Assembly: GCA_019188255.1 (NCBI GenBank)
Contig: JAETXT010000002.1
Span: 3,720,001 to 3,784,000 of the forward strand
Source of the DNA: Verticillium longisporum
Taxonomy: Eukaryota > Ascomycota > Sordariomycetes > Glomerellales > Plectosphaerellaceae
Direction: 5' to 3'
DNA length: 64,000 nt
Part shown: positions 29,647 through 43,011 of the stretch, piece by piece
How positions within the stretch are numbered: position 1 is the first letter of the stretch
How the letters are laid out: every line of letters starts with the position of its first letter
Translations under genes and position numbers: made by a program
The notes under the pieces: model-generated
Database searches by the model: none
Seen by the model: only the letters and a program-made list of their open reading frames with translations
Told to the model about the DNA's origin: nothing

Positions 29647-30735
29647 TGGATCCTAGATATCCTAGATACCTTAGATATCACCATCCTAACCACAGAGTTC
29701 CCTAATATTGGTTCAATAGGCGAAAAGGGTAAAACTACGGCAGCAGAGACAGGAGGCAATTAATCACCTTTCCTTGGCTTCGGCTGGCGATCGGATATAT
29801 TATCACGACCACCGAACGAACCATGGGCAAGCTTCCGCGGCGCTTGATCCAATCCAGGGGTGGGGGGTCTTGCTACGATTTAGCCGCGAGCTCGGCAATC
29901 CTTGAATGTACCGGTACTTCCTGGCGGAAGACAGGGACAAAAAGCACGCCCTCTCCCCGGATCAAGGCTCAGCAAACCTTTTGAGATTATGTCAAGGCAT
30001 CCTTGGTCGATCACAAGCGAACGGGAATAGACCAAAAAAAAAAAGTGTGACGATGAGAAGTCGGAATTGGAAATTGGCATGAGAGGTCCGAGTGGAGATG
30101 CTGAGGTAGCTTGGGGCAGCTCGGGCACCTCAACTGGGATCCCCTGCGAGAACACAATCGGCCGGGGAACGTGGACCATCGCCGGTGAGCCTTGACAGGT
30201 TCAGTGCAGAGCACTGGCCACTTACAGGGCTCTTTCGGGGATGCCACGCCCCGGGTGTGTTGTGTCGTGCTTGTAGCTAGGTAGGGGGGGGTGCTTTCGG
30301 TGCTTCGGTGAGAGTATCCGGCGAGGATTGAGAGTCGGTGGGCCTTAGTGAGCCTCAGAATCAAGGCTCCCATTTCTGCTCCCTTGTCTCTCTGCTGAGG
30401 TAAGCAAAACAGGAAAGGTTATGAGCACCAGCCACAGAAGCTCCTTGCGCCACATCGCGAATGAGTGTCGCGTGGCTCGCCAAGATGACAGCATCCCACT
30501 TCAGAGTGCCATATTCAACGGGCTTCAGTCCTGACGCTACCTCGACATTCGCCGCCCCTACGCTGCTTCTTTCTAGCCCCGGAGACACCCAAATCCCTCA
30601 TGAGGATTCCTTGCTGAAGCTGCCGCCGATTCCTGGAGTTCGGGAACCTGCCGGCGGCGTGGCGTGTGGGCGCATTCATGGGAACCTGTGAATAGTTCTC
30701 CCACCTTCTTCGACGGAGCACCGGCGCGAGCAATC
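29647..30735. other. Intergenic region between the repeat island and the mannosidase gene
   Basis: Normal-composition DNA with no supportable gene. The right part is the mannosidase promoter and leader. Confidence 0.55.
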
Positions 30736-33700
30736 ATGCCGTCGACATTGGCCCTCCTCAGCTGTCTCTTACTGTCCCTGACATGGCCAGCAAGAGTCAA
30801 GTCAATGGGTGCGGCCCGCCTGGCGGAGCTCCGGAAATCAACGGTTGAGGTCTTCCAGCATGGCTTCAACAACTACATGCAGCACGCTTTCCCGGAGGAC
30901 GAGGTTCGAGCCCCACCATCTTTAATCTTCCCCTCGCATGGCCTGGGCTAAACTCTTCCTCGCAGCTACGGCCCGTCTCATGTACGCCTCTTTCCCGCGA
31001 TCCGGCGAACCCAGGGGATTACGACCTGAACGACGTCCTCGGCAACTACTCCCTTACCCTTCTCGACAGCTTGTCGACCCTCGCCATCCTCGCCGGCACG
31101 CCCTCCGACGACCAGACGGCAGAATGGGCTCTCAAAGAGTTCCAGGGCGGGGTAGAAAAGTTTGTGCACTACTACGGGGACGGACGGCGTGGCCCATCGG
31201 GCCAGGGTATACGTGCGCGCGGGTTCGACCTCGACAGCAAGGTCCAGGTCTTTGAGACCGTCATCCGAGGGGTGGGCGGCCTTCTGAGCGCCCACCTCTT
31301 CGCCGTCGGGGAGCTCCCCATACCTGGCTATGATCCAGAGCATGCAGGGCTGAACGACGACGACGACGACGACTCGGATCCGCTGGAGCTGGCCCCCATC
31401 CCGTGGCCGAGCGGCTTCCACTACGACGGCCAGCTCCTGCGACTGGCCCTCGACATGGCAGAACGGCTGCTGCCGGCCTTTTATACGACGACTGGTCTGC
31501 CATATCCGCGTGTCAATCTGCGCCATGGCATTCCCTTTTACATCAACTCACCCCTGCATAAGGTTTCGCCCAACGACCCTGACTCGACGCAGAAGTACCC
31601 TGAGAAGACGGACACGTGTGCGGCGGGCGCCGGCAGCTTGGTGCTCGAGTTTACCGTCCTCAGCCGCCTCACCGGCGACCAGAGGTTCGAGCATCTAGCC
31701 AAACGCGCCTTCTGGGCTGTCTGGAAGGGCAAAAGCGAAATCGGCCTGGTCGGCAACGCCATCCACCCCGAAAGGGGAGACTGGGTCAACTTTGACACGG
31801 GCATCGGCGCTGGCGTCGACAGCTTCTTTGAGTATGCTTTGAAGAGTCACATTCTGCTGTCCGGCCACGACCTTCCCAATGTCACCGCGCGCGCGCCGAC
31901 GACGTCAGACCGTCAGTGGCTCGACCCGAATACGTTGCACACCGAACCTTTGACTCCCGAGGAACACACCGCGGGAGCCTTTCTCGAGGCCTGGCATCAG
32001 GCGCATGCGGCTATCAAACGCCACTTGTACAACGACGCTCACCACCCGTACTACATGACAGGTCACAGGACCAGGGGCTACCCTTTCACGGCCTGGATCG
32101 ACAGTCTGGCGGCATTCTATCCCGGCCTGCTGGCCATGGCTGGCGAGGTTGCGGAGGGTGAGGAGGCGAACCTTCTCTATACTGCACTCTGGACTCGCTA
32201 TGGTGCCCTGCCAGAGAGATGGTCGGTTCGAGAGAGGCAGGTCGACTCTGGAATCGGCTGGTGGCCCGGGCGACCCGAGTTTATCGAGTCGACATACTAT
32301 CTGTATCGTGCCACCGGCGACCCGTGGTACCTGCACGTTGGCGAGATGGTCCTTGCGGATATCAATCGTCTCTGCCGGACCAAGTGCGGCTGGTCGGGGC
32401 TCCAAAATGTCGACACGGGCGAAAAGGCAGATCGGATGCAGAGCTTCTTCTTGGGTGAAACCACGAAGTATCTTTATGTCCTTTTCGATCCTGAACACCC
32501 GCTTAACAAACTCGATGCCGCTTTCGTCTTCAGCACCGAAGCCCATCCGCTCATCATTCCGGGGCAGCGAGCTTCGAGGCGCGGTCAGAAAACAAGAAAG
32601 AAGAAGAAACCGCAGGTGAACCGTCTCGTGAAGGGCGTCAAGGCGTACCACGATGAGCATTACACCAACACTTGCCCGGTTGCCTCGAGGCCTCCATTGA
32701 CGGGCTCGGCCATGGCCGCACGCGCCGACGTGTTCCAAGCCGCCAGCTTCGTCAACCTGCATACGGTCGCCAACCCTCACAGTGGCATGAAGCTAGTCCC
32801 AACCTTCAAGGGGTCCAACGAGACTGTTCTCCGATACAAGGAGAACCACACCTTCTTCCCCTGGACGCTGCCTACTTCGATGGTCCCGGACAACGGCACC
32901 TGCGCGGCTCTCACGTTCAAGCCAACCCTTGTCATCGAGTTTCCCTCGACAAACCAACAGGGCAGTGCGCTGAACCAGCTGTTTGCGAATACGGCAGCAT
33001 TCAAGACCCTTTATGGCGCCAAGATCACCTCGCTGAACGGCTTGAAGATTACTTTTATCAAGGAGGAGTCCTTTGCGCCGAACTACGACCACACCTGGCG
33101 CGTCACGCACGTCAATCACATAGCTCTCGGCAAGGATGAGATCGTACACATCGATGGCGACATGCTCTCCGACATCAAAGACCCCCTCTTCAATCGTGTT
33201 CGCTACACGCCGTACGTCGACCTCATGATTATCTACGGAGAACCTCCCTCGGAGAACACCACAGCAGAGACCCCACTCGAAACGGTCGAAGTGGCGCTCG
33301 ACGAGCACGGCAACGAGATACACCTGAGCGAGGAGGCGTCCTCGTGGCTGGAACACGACGCCGAGGCACCGGACTCGCTCGACCCCTCCTACGGCTCCAT
33401 GCTCAAGAGCCTCGTCCGCGCAGTCACCTCCGTCTTCGACCCGGCCAACACGCCCTCGCCCGACGACGGCCCCGCGGGCGCCAGCCGGCGCACGCTGCAC
33501 ATGGAAACCTACAAAGCCGCCCTGCCCGTCGGCATCGGCGCCGTGCCCCTCCCCGACGTCCGCGACGCGCCCCTGGCCCCGGCCACGGCGCCGGACGAGA
33601 ACACGCCCGCCGCCCAGCTCCACCTGCCCTGGCACACCGTCTACCTCGCCGGCCAGGGCTGCACCGCCCGCCTCCCGGACGCCATCCCGCGCAACCACCA

Positions 33701-34097
33701 CGTCATCGCCCTGCGCCGCGGCGGCTGCTCCTTCAGCGCCAAGCTCGCCAACATTCCCGCCGTCACGCCCACGGCGCACTCGCTCCGCCTCGTCGTCGTC
33801 GTCAGCCACCCGCACGAGGACGGCCCCGGCGACGACGTCGACGACGACGACGCCGTCTACGGCGGTCACGTCGATCGCCCGCCCTGGGACGCCGCCCACG
33901 ACATTGTCAAGCCGCACCTCGAGGACGAGCAGCGCACACCTGGCGGCATGCCGCGCCACCGCCCGCTCAGCCTGGTCATGATCCGCGGCGGCCAGACGGC
34001 GTGGGAGCAGCTCGGGCGCGCGAGGGGCGTCGGCGTCCGGAGAAAGTATGTCATTGAGACCCAGGGCCGGCGGGTGGACAACATCATCGTGCTCTGA
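30736..34097 (+). CDS. EDEM-like glycoside hydrolase family 47 mannosidase with PA domain
   Basis: Two exons, 30736-30903 and 30966-34097, joined in phase by a 62-nt intron (GTTCGA..CAG), give 1099 aa. The join restores the family motif FPEDELRP. The N-terminus is a signal peptide (about 1-22). The GH47 fold spans about residues 30-580, with YSLTLLDSLSTLAIL (near 83), CAAGAGSLVLEF (near 273), RPEFIESTYYLYRATGD (near 493) and the family-end motif FSTEAHPL (near 578). An RGGCSFSAKL segment near residue 920 marks a protease-associated domain, as in the EDEM3 branch. There is no HDEL-type retention signal at the end. The known role of the family is trimming mannose from misfolded glycoproteins in the ER so that they are recognised for degradation. 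The last 250 residues are very GC-rich and Asp/Ala-rich. It is convergent with the APRT gene. Confidence 0.93.
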
Positions 34098-34812
34098 AGC
34101 ACGTTGGCGCACAAGGGGGGATGCACGGATGGATGCGAGGCATGTACATATGATGAGAGGAACCCCCCACCACATCACGTTGGGTTATCTCGTTGAGTAG
34201 GATGACGGCATGACATAGACATGAGAGGACATGAACTAGTTTGTCTTTAGAATACCACTTGCGTTTTTGTTTGACTTGAATGGTACCATGGCTTGCGAGA
34301 AATGGTGCGGAATGATGTGACGGCCACATCGTACTTATTAGCCTTCAGGGTACTTCAACCCATGCATGCCAACTGCTGCACCGAGAGCCGCCGCATAAAC
34401 ACCGCTCCACCGCCCCAACAGTCACTGTTAGAAACCAAATCATCATGCGTCAAATACTGTTGAGTATTAAGCTGTCGCATCAAAACCCCGCAGCGGGAAA
34501 CCCGTCAACGGGCCGTCTGCTCGAGCACAGATGCCAAAGCTAGTCTAAGATAATGCAATCATGCAGCCGCCCTCCCAAGCCAAGTTTGAATGATGTCCTT
34601 TTTGAAAATCCCTGAAACGCCGACGCAGGCCCCGCGGCGTGCGTTGGTGTACCGTGCAGCTTTCGGTGGGAAGGTGTCAGGACGGCACAAGAGCAGCCCG
34701 TGCCGCCCCCCGGAACGTAGTATGTATATGTACTCATGCTTCGATGGCGTGATTGAGCAAAGGGAAAGCTTTGCGGATCACCCCTCGCTGTCATTGTAGC
34801 CCGTAAACGCGT
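34098..34812. other. Convergent intergenic region
   Basis: About 700 bases between the ends of two convergent genes, holding their 3' UTRs. No gene or structured RNA is recognised. Confidence 0.6.
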
Positions 34813-35553
34813 TTAAGCGTCCTCAATGAGAATGGTAGTGTTGATACCGTCGAGCTTCTCGCGGCCGTTGAGGCCAGGAATCTCGAGGATGAAGAGGAAA
34901 CCCATGATTTCACCTCCAAGCTTCTTGACAAGGTCAGCTGCCGCCTTGGCCGAACCACCTGCATCAAGTCAGTAAACAAGCCCAATTTTCGCATTCGAGG
35001 CGGCTGAGATGTGCCTACCAGTAGCAATAATATCGTCAACGATGAGCACCTTCTGGCCAGGCTTGATGGCGTCCTCCTGCATCTGGAAGAAATCGGTGCC
35101 GTACTCCTTCTGGTATTCAGCGGTCACACAAGGACCAGGAAGCTTGCCCTGCTTGCGCACGGGAGCGAAGCCCTTGCCGAGACGGAGAGCAAGGCCGGGA
35201 CCAAAGAGGAAACCACGGGCGTCGAGGCCGACGATAACGTCGGGGACGACACCGCCGTAGCCTTCTTGGATCTGGAGGTGGAGAGCGGAGACGAGAGTTT
35301 CATGGGCGGTGGGGTCGAGGAACAGTGGCATAATGTCGACAAAATCGATGCCCTTCTGGGGAAAGTCGGGGAAGTGACGGAGAGCGGCCTTGAGCTTCAC
35401 CTTCCCACTGGCGAGTTCGGAGGAACCGGTGGTGGCGGCGGTGGGCTGTCGTCCCTCGGCATCTTGAGGGTTGGCGGGGTTGGCGGCGACGTGGGTGATT
35501 GGCGACGCAGATGACGCGGTGGTGCCAGGGGCGATTTGCTGTTCGGCGGACAT
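34813..35553 (-). CDS. APT1: Adenine phosphoribosyltransferase
   Basis: Two exons on the minus strand, 35019-35553 and 34813-34958, separated by a 60-nt intron (GTAGGC..CAG), give 226 aa. The enzyme converts adenine and PRPP to AMP in purine salvage. The PRPP-binding motif VLIVDDIIATGGS spans the intron near residues 168-180. Other family words are FPDFPQKGIDFVDI, VGLDARGFLFGP and AEYQKEYGTD. The C-terminus ends INTTILIEDA. About 50 N-terminal residues rich in Ala/Ser/Thr/Pro precede the catalytic domain and are extra compared with the usual roughly 180-aa enzyme. The first ATG is used; no later ATG would keep the full PRTase fold. Confidence 0.95.
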
Positions 35554-38500
35554 GATGAGGAGAAGAAGAAGAAGAAGAAAAGGAAGAAGAGAGGAGGAGA
35601 GGAGGAGGAGAGGGGAAAAGTAGGCAGGAGGAGGGATGGCTGGGCCGATATGGGTTTGTATCAGAGAGAAAATTTTGGGGTCTGGGGTGGGTGGGTGTGG
35701 GACATCAGAGCCGGTGGTGGTGGTGCTGCGCGGCCAGCGGGTGTAAGGTCAGTTCGACGGCAGGCGGGCGGGCGGCGGGATTACCGTGAGGCAGAGCCAG
35801 GAGCCAGGGCAACAGGGTGGTCCTTGGCCCGGCTTTTTGCCTTATTGCTGGATAGTGTATGGCCACGACACGGTCGCCTGTGCGTGGGAGGAACAAGGCG
35901 CGTAGAATTGTCCCCGTCTACCCAGGCTGCGAGGACATGAGCCAGACGGGACGGGACGGACAGACTGAACAGGGCAAAGCACGAAAGCAGGCTGCGAGAT
36001 GGCGCAGACCGCCAGCCGGCGAGCCTGGGGTTAGCAAGTGAGCAGCGCAAAACGCAAACCAGAATTGCGCCGGCGAGGGACGGAAGACGAGCCGAAAAGG
36101 CAAGTGGAGGAGGGGTAGGATAAGGCCTAGATGGATAACACGCAGGAGGACAAGGCGAGGCGAGGTGTTCGATGACAAGGACAAGGAACGTCGGTCTAAC
36201 TAGCGGACAGTTTTCTTTGTCGGTCTTTCTCTTGTCTCGGTGTATTTTTCAGGCGATTTCCTGTCTCCTCTGATGGGCAATTGGGAGAGATAAATTCGTA
36301 TCTGAATCGCGCAATCCGGTGCGAACGTGAATTGTCTCCAAACCTTGAAGGTGAGAGGCAAGGGGAAGCTTGATGCTTGAATCCATGGAGGGGCGCCCTG
36401 ATTGTTGGAGGGGTCGGAGGGGCAGCCCAAGCCCAAGCCTAGCATGGTCTCGCAGCGGCCTGCACGGGTCCGTCCAGGGTCAAGTTCAGGATCAGGTTCT
36501 AGATATGGGGTGTTGACAGTGCCAATGCCACGCCCGTCTGGCGCACGTTTGTGTGGGTGTGGTCAGATAGGCAGCGAGGCCCCTGATTGCCCTGTCATGG
36601 CGGGACGCCTAGAGGCACTGCGTGTCACCCAGTCGACCGACAAGAAGCCGATGCCAGCAGTGGTCGTTTGCCTGCGTGGCCCGACCGGCGGTGCATCGAA
36701 GTCATGCCTTGTTCTCGCAGGCCTCGGAGGCCATCTGGACATGGCTACAGCCACGGTTGCGTGGATGGCTGAACGTGTCCAGAAACACAAGGAATACCCC
36801 ACTGTGCCATGTTGCCATGCTGCCGTCCTGTACAAATGAAGCTCAGCATCAGCAAGCCTCCTTGACAAGGATCTAGGTCGGTACGGCAGGGGTGGATGGG
36901 TTTTTGGGGGGGTTGCCTTGGGAGGAGGGGTTCGGGGTCCCAGCCAGCACGTTATGCTATGCGTTGCATCAAGATTGTACTCTGGCGAGACATGTCGGCA
37001 ACCGGCGGCGTACATGGGCTTGACAAGTTCCGTCAGCGGCAGCCCGCAGGTTGCACCAAATCGAATCGGCCTGGCATTATGCAGGCCTGGCTGATGTGAT
37101 GCTGCATTTGTTCTTCTCTCCGACGGCAGCCGGGCAGCTGGATTGTTCGATAGAGGTTGGAGGACTGGAAGAAACTCTGAGGGGAGGAAGGGTTGAGGCT
37201 CCGTGTCATTGGAAAGTCTGTTGGAGCACGGGGCATTCAACTTTGGCGGGCGCGTCCGACACTCAGAGTAACCGCCTGCCTGCGGGCTTAGCTAAACCAT
37301 CGTTCCTTCCAGAGCGACAAACTTTGGGCGTCATCATCCATGTCCTTTCCAACCTTGCCGGGGCATCAGCCAGCCCAGGCAGGAAAGGCTGACAAGAATA
37401 CCGATGTCAGAATGGATATTGCCAGGAAGGAGCTACGGGGTCAGTGAGGCAGGCGGTACCACATTCACTCACTCGTGCCGCCCCCCCCCCACAACACCTT
37501 CCTCACCAGACGCCACCAGCAACGCCGTCATCGTGTTGCAGATGCACAAAGTTCGATCATTGCAACCTCTGCTCATCATCCTCGTATTGCTCGTTCGACC
37601 ATGCCCCATCTACCTGCCCTCGAAACACCAGCCCGAGGCCAAGATGGCCAGACGACCAGACGACAGACGATGAGTCAAATCTGCTTGCTGGCAAGCGGCA
37701 TTTAATACCGACGTATCCGAGACGGAGTGACACGACACTCCGATGATGAATGGCATGTTGTCGGCAGGCCGGGTGTATCCATCCCCCACCAGCAGTACAG
37801 CTACCAAATACATGTTTGATGGCGGAGATACTCAAACAGACGGAACCGAAGGGCACGCCTCTGATCATTGCGCCGCAGCTTACACAGTATGCTCACGCGT
37901 TGCATCCCCTTCTCATCAAGCGCGTGGGGTCCTTTGCATCAGACAAAGCAATACCACGTCTACGTCGTTCATCGACTCTACGAATCACGGACCCGAGACG
38001 TTGTTTATGGTATCCCGACCCCCGCGTCGCCGAGCTGGTCCCGACACGCAAAGCCGCGACGTGTTACTGACCGCTCATCTATAACATGACGAGGCCATCC
38101 TCTCAGTACAGCCCTCACCACACCCTCTTGGTGCCTCGGTGGGGTCAAATCCCACGTCGGTGGGCGCCCGCCGTCTGCGGCCTCCAGGCCTCTGGCTGAT
38201 ATCTTCCGAAACAGCCTTCTGCCAATTTACTTTGTCATATAGCGGCGCTGACGGTCTGGAACCAGTGAGCTTGTTTTTCGTCACTCATGGCCCAGCTGGT
38301 ATGCAAACACTCTTATATCCACCACTGTTGAGTGATATGACTTGGTCGGTGTCGCACTTACGTATAGTACCCGTTGCCGACCGTTTCGTGACCCTTCGGG
38401 TAGGGGCAAACCTCCTCATAAATCGCCCACAAGCCGACCCGTGCAGTACGAAGCGGCCAGCCACCAATATGCCCCCCTGACGGCAGAAACTGAGTCTATC

Positions 38501-39718
38501 TGCTCCGACTTTGTGTCGTCCGCTCCGGCTTTCCCTGGAGCATCTCTCACTCTCGAATCCACCTTGCATCACCCTCAGCACGACATCAGCCTCGAGGTGC
38601 AGGCGCCAGTGACCCAGAAAGGAGGAGCACTTATGGAGCAGGAAACCTCCCGTCATTGCATGTTGGCTAACTACCTTGGTAGACCGAGCAAGGGCTAGGC
38701 TAGATCCGCGGCCTGTGGCTATCCAGCTACCTTTTCGGCTACTTTCACCGCCTTTGTCACGGGTCAACTTCATTGGGCCTCGCGTGAAGGATTTGCGAGT
38801 CGACTCGCGTTGTCAATGCAGAGAGAGAGAAAGTTCAAGCATCAGAACGCGGCTCGAATGAGAATCCTAGGCAGGAGACTGGAGTAGAGGCGTGCGATCA
38901 GCACGATCATCTCGAGGCCTGGGCCCGCCTCTTCGAGCTACTCATGTCTGCCGCCCGCGTCGCTCCTGTCGGCCGGCTCAAAAGGCCGGGCGTTATGCAG
39001 CCATCCCATTCGGCAAACTAGCAATCTGAAATCCCGCGAACCGGCTCTCCTCTTCGGCCACTGGTCCGCTGGTCCTACCTCTCTGTGCTGTGTTGCACGC
39101 TTGCAGGTGGACCAGATCCGCCTGCGAGGTTACAACGCGTACTGGATGCCAGCCCGCATACTGCAGATCAAGCCCACAAGACTCCATCGCCGTACTTTAG
39201 TAGAGAAACGTGCTAGGTTCAGCGCTGGATATCACGGTCAAGCCTGCAGAGAACAGAAAGCACTAGTCATGGACCAGGTCAAGCGAACGAGAACGTATGG
39301 CGCATTCTTTCTGTCTTGTCATTAAAGTTGGATATTTTTGCAGTGTACTATGCTCGCTAGAAACATCGCGCATGAAGGGGGTATCACTCTTTCTTCGCCT
39401 CTTCTCTTCTCTTCTCGTACCTCTAGACCTGAGTATGCAACAGGCGATGACAGCGGTTCGAAATAAGAAATTGTACGCAACAAACGCAAAAGGGGAAGCC
39501 AAATAGCACGTAACAACGAGACCCAAAAAGCAATGCAGAACCAAACGAGACAACCGTCTTCATCTCCAACCGGCTCTTTATCGTGGTCGCTCGTGACATG
39601 AAGCCCCGGACGCCATGCAAAGTAACGCAGGCCATACTTCAGCCTGTACCTGCCCGCCTGCCTGTCAAATGTCATGGACCAGATCACATAGGTCATGCTT
39701 CAGACGGGCGTTCCGCCA
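35554..39718. other. Gene-free region of 4.2 kb
   Basis: The first part is the APRT promoter, including a GA/AAG-rich purine stretch at about 35555-35625. No coding sequence is convincing on either strand. A T-arm-like stem near 38135-38155 was considered and rejected as a tRNA. Confidence 0.5.
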
Positions 39719-41759
39719 TCACTGCAGCTGAAACTGCAACCGGATGATGGAGAAGAGCATGTTCTGCAGGACGTGCAGCATGACAGCGACGCTCGTGGGG
39801 AGCAGCTCGGGCCAGACGGCAAGGTCAAGGCGACCCTCCCTGCCGACGTCGACGCCGTAGCACCAGCGGATGAGCAGGCGCAGGCACAGCGAGGCGGCGA
39901 GCTCGCAGGCCCAGGTGACGGACGAGGCCCAAAAGGTGAGGCGAAAGTCGTAGCGCTCCGAGTCGTCGTCGTCAAAGTCAAAGGCAAAGTAGGGGTAGAC
40001 GTCCTTGTTGGGGCCAAAGTGCAGGACGAGGACGCTGCCGAGGAAGGCGGCCATGGAGACGTTCTCGGCGAGGAACCGGATGAAGACGTTGCGCGTGCAC
40101 ACCTTTTGGTACGAGGCGTACGACTGGTCGGTGAAGTTGAGGGCGCGCGAGACGCGGTGCCAGAGCGGCGACATGGTCAGCGGCGTCAGGAGGATGAGGA
40201 AGCTGCTCGAGAGGATCTGCAGGAGCACGAACTGCTGCGGGGACCGCAGCCGCGCGTACAGGGCGCGCACGTAGGTTTGGTACGTGAGCATGAAGTAGCT
40301 GCGGGCCTTTCTGTCAGTTGGTGGTTTTCTTTTTCAATAGATTCCTTCCCAAAAAAGGCGGAGGAGGGGGGGGGGGACAATCTCACAGCTTGAAGATCCA
40401 GCTCAGCGGGTAGCTCCCGACGCGCTCGCCCTCGCGGATGCCGAGCAGCCAGCCCGTCAGCAGGTCGAGCAGGTGCACGGTGACGACCCAGCTGTAGACG
40501 TACATGATGGTCTCGAGGTTGTCGTGAGGCAGCGTGCGGAGGTATATCTCGGCGTACGCCTCTCCTATGACGTACGCCATGAGGCCGACGAGGAGCGCGA
40601 GACAGAACCAGATGAAGCGCACAAAGCTGGCGGGAAGCCAGCGGGCTCGCAGGCGGGCCAGCAGCGGTTGCTGGTGTTGACGCTGCTGGGTCTGCCGCCC
40701 GCGGCGGCCCTGCTGGATGCCACGAGCGTCAGGGGCGGGGCCGGCTGGAACGCGACGGGGAGGGGTGGCGCCGCCGAGGTCGCCGCCCGTCCACCAGGAG
40801 GTCGTGTAGATGCGCTGCGAGTCGGACATGCAGTTGCGGGGGCCCCGGTGGTGGCGCTCGGACGTTGTGAGGATGAGGAAGGCGATGGCGACGGGGGCAG
40901 CCATGACGATGAAGGTCCAGGCGATCCACGAGGTGTTGTGGACGGCGAGGAAGCGCGTCTCGGGGGTGAGGTAGATGGGGATCGGGAGCACGAGGGCGAG
41001 GGTGGCTATGAGTGAGACGGTGGGCAGGAAGCCAAGAGACTGGGGCCACCAGTTGAGGCTGTAGAGGTTGAAGACTTTGGTGATCCATATGAGGGCGGTC
41101 AGGTTGTAGAAATTGTAGTAGACGAAGAGGAAGAACCAAAAGTTGACGCGCACGCGAGGCTGGCCGTGGCCGGGTGTCTTGCGCGTGGGTGCATCAGAGG
41201 AACGCCGTCGCCGCCGTGGTGATCGTTGCCGTCGCCGTCGTCGAGGAGGGGATACTGCGGGAAGGGAAGGGCGCACCATCCGATGGCCTGTACGTGGTCA
41301 GCAATGTAACAACAGTTTTCTCCGCCTCTCCCACGTCTTTCCTCGTTGACATACCAGGACGGCCGGCAGCACGACCAAAACACCATATCGACTCCACCAA
41401 ACATCGACCACCCTCCTCACAGCGCCCTGCTTCGGCTCGATCCAAACATCCACCGTCTTCCTCCATATCCTCCTCCCCAACCCCGTGCCCTCGTTATGCG
41501 CGTCATCAAGCGCCGCCTGTACATCGTCGTCGTCGTCGTCGTCATCATCGAGGCCGGCCGCCAAGACGGCGCCGTAGCCGACATGGACGCTCCCTCGGCC
41601 GTTCCCGGGGGCCGAAGACGGCAGGCCTAGGGCGCCATGAGAGGGCCTCGGGGCGGTGGAAGGCGGAACGGCTCGGAAGCGACCGAGGAGTGGGGAGGAT
41701 TCAGGTTGGAAGCGGGCGCGGGACTCCTGGCCCGGGGTGAAGGGGAAGAAGGAGGGCAT
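39719..41759 (-). CDS. Polytopic membrane protein, family not recognised
   Basis: Model on the minus strand: exons 41355-41759, 41204-41287, 40387-41159 and 39719-40298, giving 613 aa in frame. Intron 1 (67 nt, GTATGT, CTGAC branch, TACAG) and intron 3 (88 nt, GTGAGA..GCAG) are strong. Intron 2 (44 nt, GTTCCT..CCAG) is short and is chosen only because it restores frame. Without it there would be a one-base frameshift, or a single 195-nt intron joining 41355 to 41159. Residues about 70-80 are a run of aspartates. Several membrane helices follow: one across exons 1-2, then near FWFFLFVYYNFYNL, LPTVSLIATLALVLPI, IAWTFIVMAAPVAIAFL and FVRFIWFCLALLVGLMAYVIG, with more in the last exon. A Gln/Arg-rich loop separates the halves. 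The last exon has a cytosolic DFDDDDSE patch. Function unknown. Confidence 0.72.
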
Positions 41760-42729
41760 TTAGGTAAAAGGACAGAAGAGAGAGGGGGGGAGAGGGAGAG
41801 AGGGAGAGAGGGGAGGCTAGCGTGCAGCTGGCGCCGAGCGAGGCATTGGGCCGGATTCGTGGGTTCGAGGCTGCGGGAGGACGGGCCTCGATGTCGCTGG
41901 AGGGGTCTGCTTGCCGAGACGAGGGGTTCGTGGTGGGTGTGCAGGTGGGTGTGCGGGTAGGGTGCAACGGCGACGTCAAGGTGGAAGCGAGGATGATGTC
42001 GAAATGCTGGAGTCAAAGTTCCAGTGCAGGTCCAAGCTCGGGTCGAGGTCCAGGTCGAGGTCCAGGTCGAGGTCCAGGGCCATGTCTGTCCAGGGTCAGG
42101 GTCCAGTGACGATTGTTTCCTGACCGACTTGACCTGACGAGGGATGGCGCTTGCGCAGGGACCAGCCTGCCACTGGGCATTCCAGGCATTCTTCCCTCTA
42201 GGCGCTACCCGCCAGTGAGGTGTCTTGGGCCTAGGTATATGACTGTGGCTGTTAGGCGGGCAGGCCAACACCGCACCACCATGGCGAGGCCCGATGTTTT
42301 TGCGTCGGGAGAAACTTCGGCACTCGAAAGCCCAACGTCGCTCAGCCTCCATCCATCCTTGATGCAAGATTCAACGGACAATGCATGAACAAGCCACAAA
42401 CCCGAGTTCCAGTAATCCGCATCACGCCCCCCGGAGCTCGTGCTCTCTTTGTATTTCTGAACACCCAGGTCAACTGCCGAGGCTGGGATGGGCAGGCTCG
42501 ATGCTACAATCCTCACCAGATCCTACGCAATGCCAAGATCAGCTTCTCGTCAAAACGCGGGGGGGCCGCAGCCTGGACTTGGAGTGCAACGGAGAAAGGC
42601 AGGTCGCCTGCCAGCAACAGCCAGGATCGCCATGACCTGCTTCAACCCCAAGAATCCGTCTGGTGCCAATCAACAAGAGCCGCCTCGTCTTTTGCTGTAC
42701 CCATGAACACTGGGGCCAAGGAAAATGCG

Positions 42730-42771
42730 AAAGAGACGGCCTTCGTTGTGAAAGAGACGGCCTTCGTTGTG
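42730..42771. repeat. Two exact 21-base tandem units
   Basis: Identical 21-base copies at 42730-42750 and 42751-42771, starting AAAGAGACGGCC, with a partial third copy after them. Confidence 0.9.
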
Positions 42772-42974
42772 AAGGAGACGGCATCTGACATGTCCATACG
42801 AGTAAAAGCTGGAGCCCCGCCTAGAAGCCTGGAAGTACCATGTCCCTTTGACGTCGGTAGACCCAGACAAGCGGGGTCTCATTATGCATCGTCTGCCCGT
42901 GTGGGTTTGCCCACTCGAGGAAGAGCTGTGTTCCATGTGCATAGCATCGTTCACGCGGTATCGCATCTGGAGAC

Positions 42975-43011
42975 TTTAGCCGCACAGCAGGCTGCTTGCC
43001 GGATTTTAGCC
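42975..43011 (-). promoter_or_regulatory. Two GGCTAAA sites upstream of lad1
   Basis: TTTAGCC occurs at 42975-42981 and 43005-43011, exactly 30 bp apart. On the minus strand these read GGCTAAA, the known XlnR/Xyr1-type binding word that controls pentose-catabolic genes in fungi. They lie about 860-895 bp before the lad1 start codon. Function here is inferred from the motif and the target gene. Confidence 0.4.

Noticed and set aside
32793..34178. 461-residue open frame antisense to the mannosidase gene
   Set aside because: Val/Arg/Gly/Asp-rich composition typical of the opposite strand of GC-rich coding DNA, with no family features.
38125..38165. tRNA-like T-arm (GTGGG, seven-base loop, CCCAC)
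   Set aside because: The loop lacks the TTC of a T-loop, and no matching acceptor or anticodon arm is found 60-90 bases upstream.
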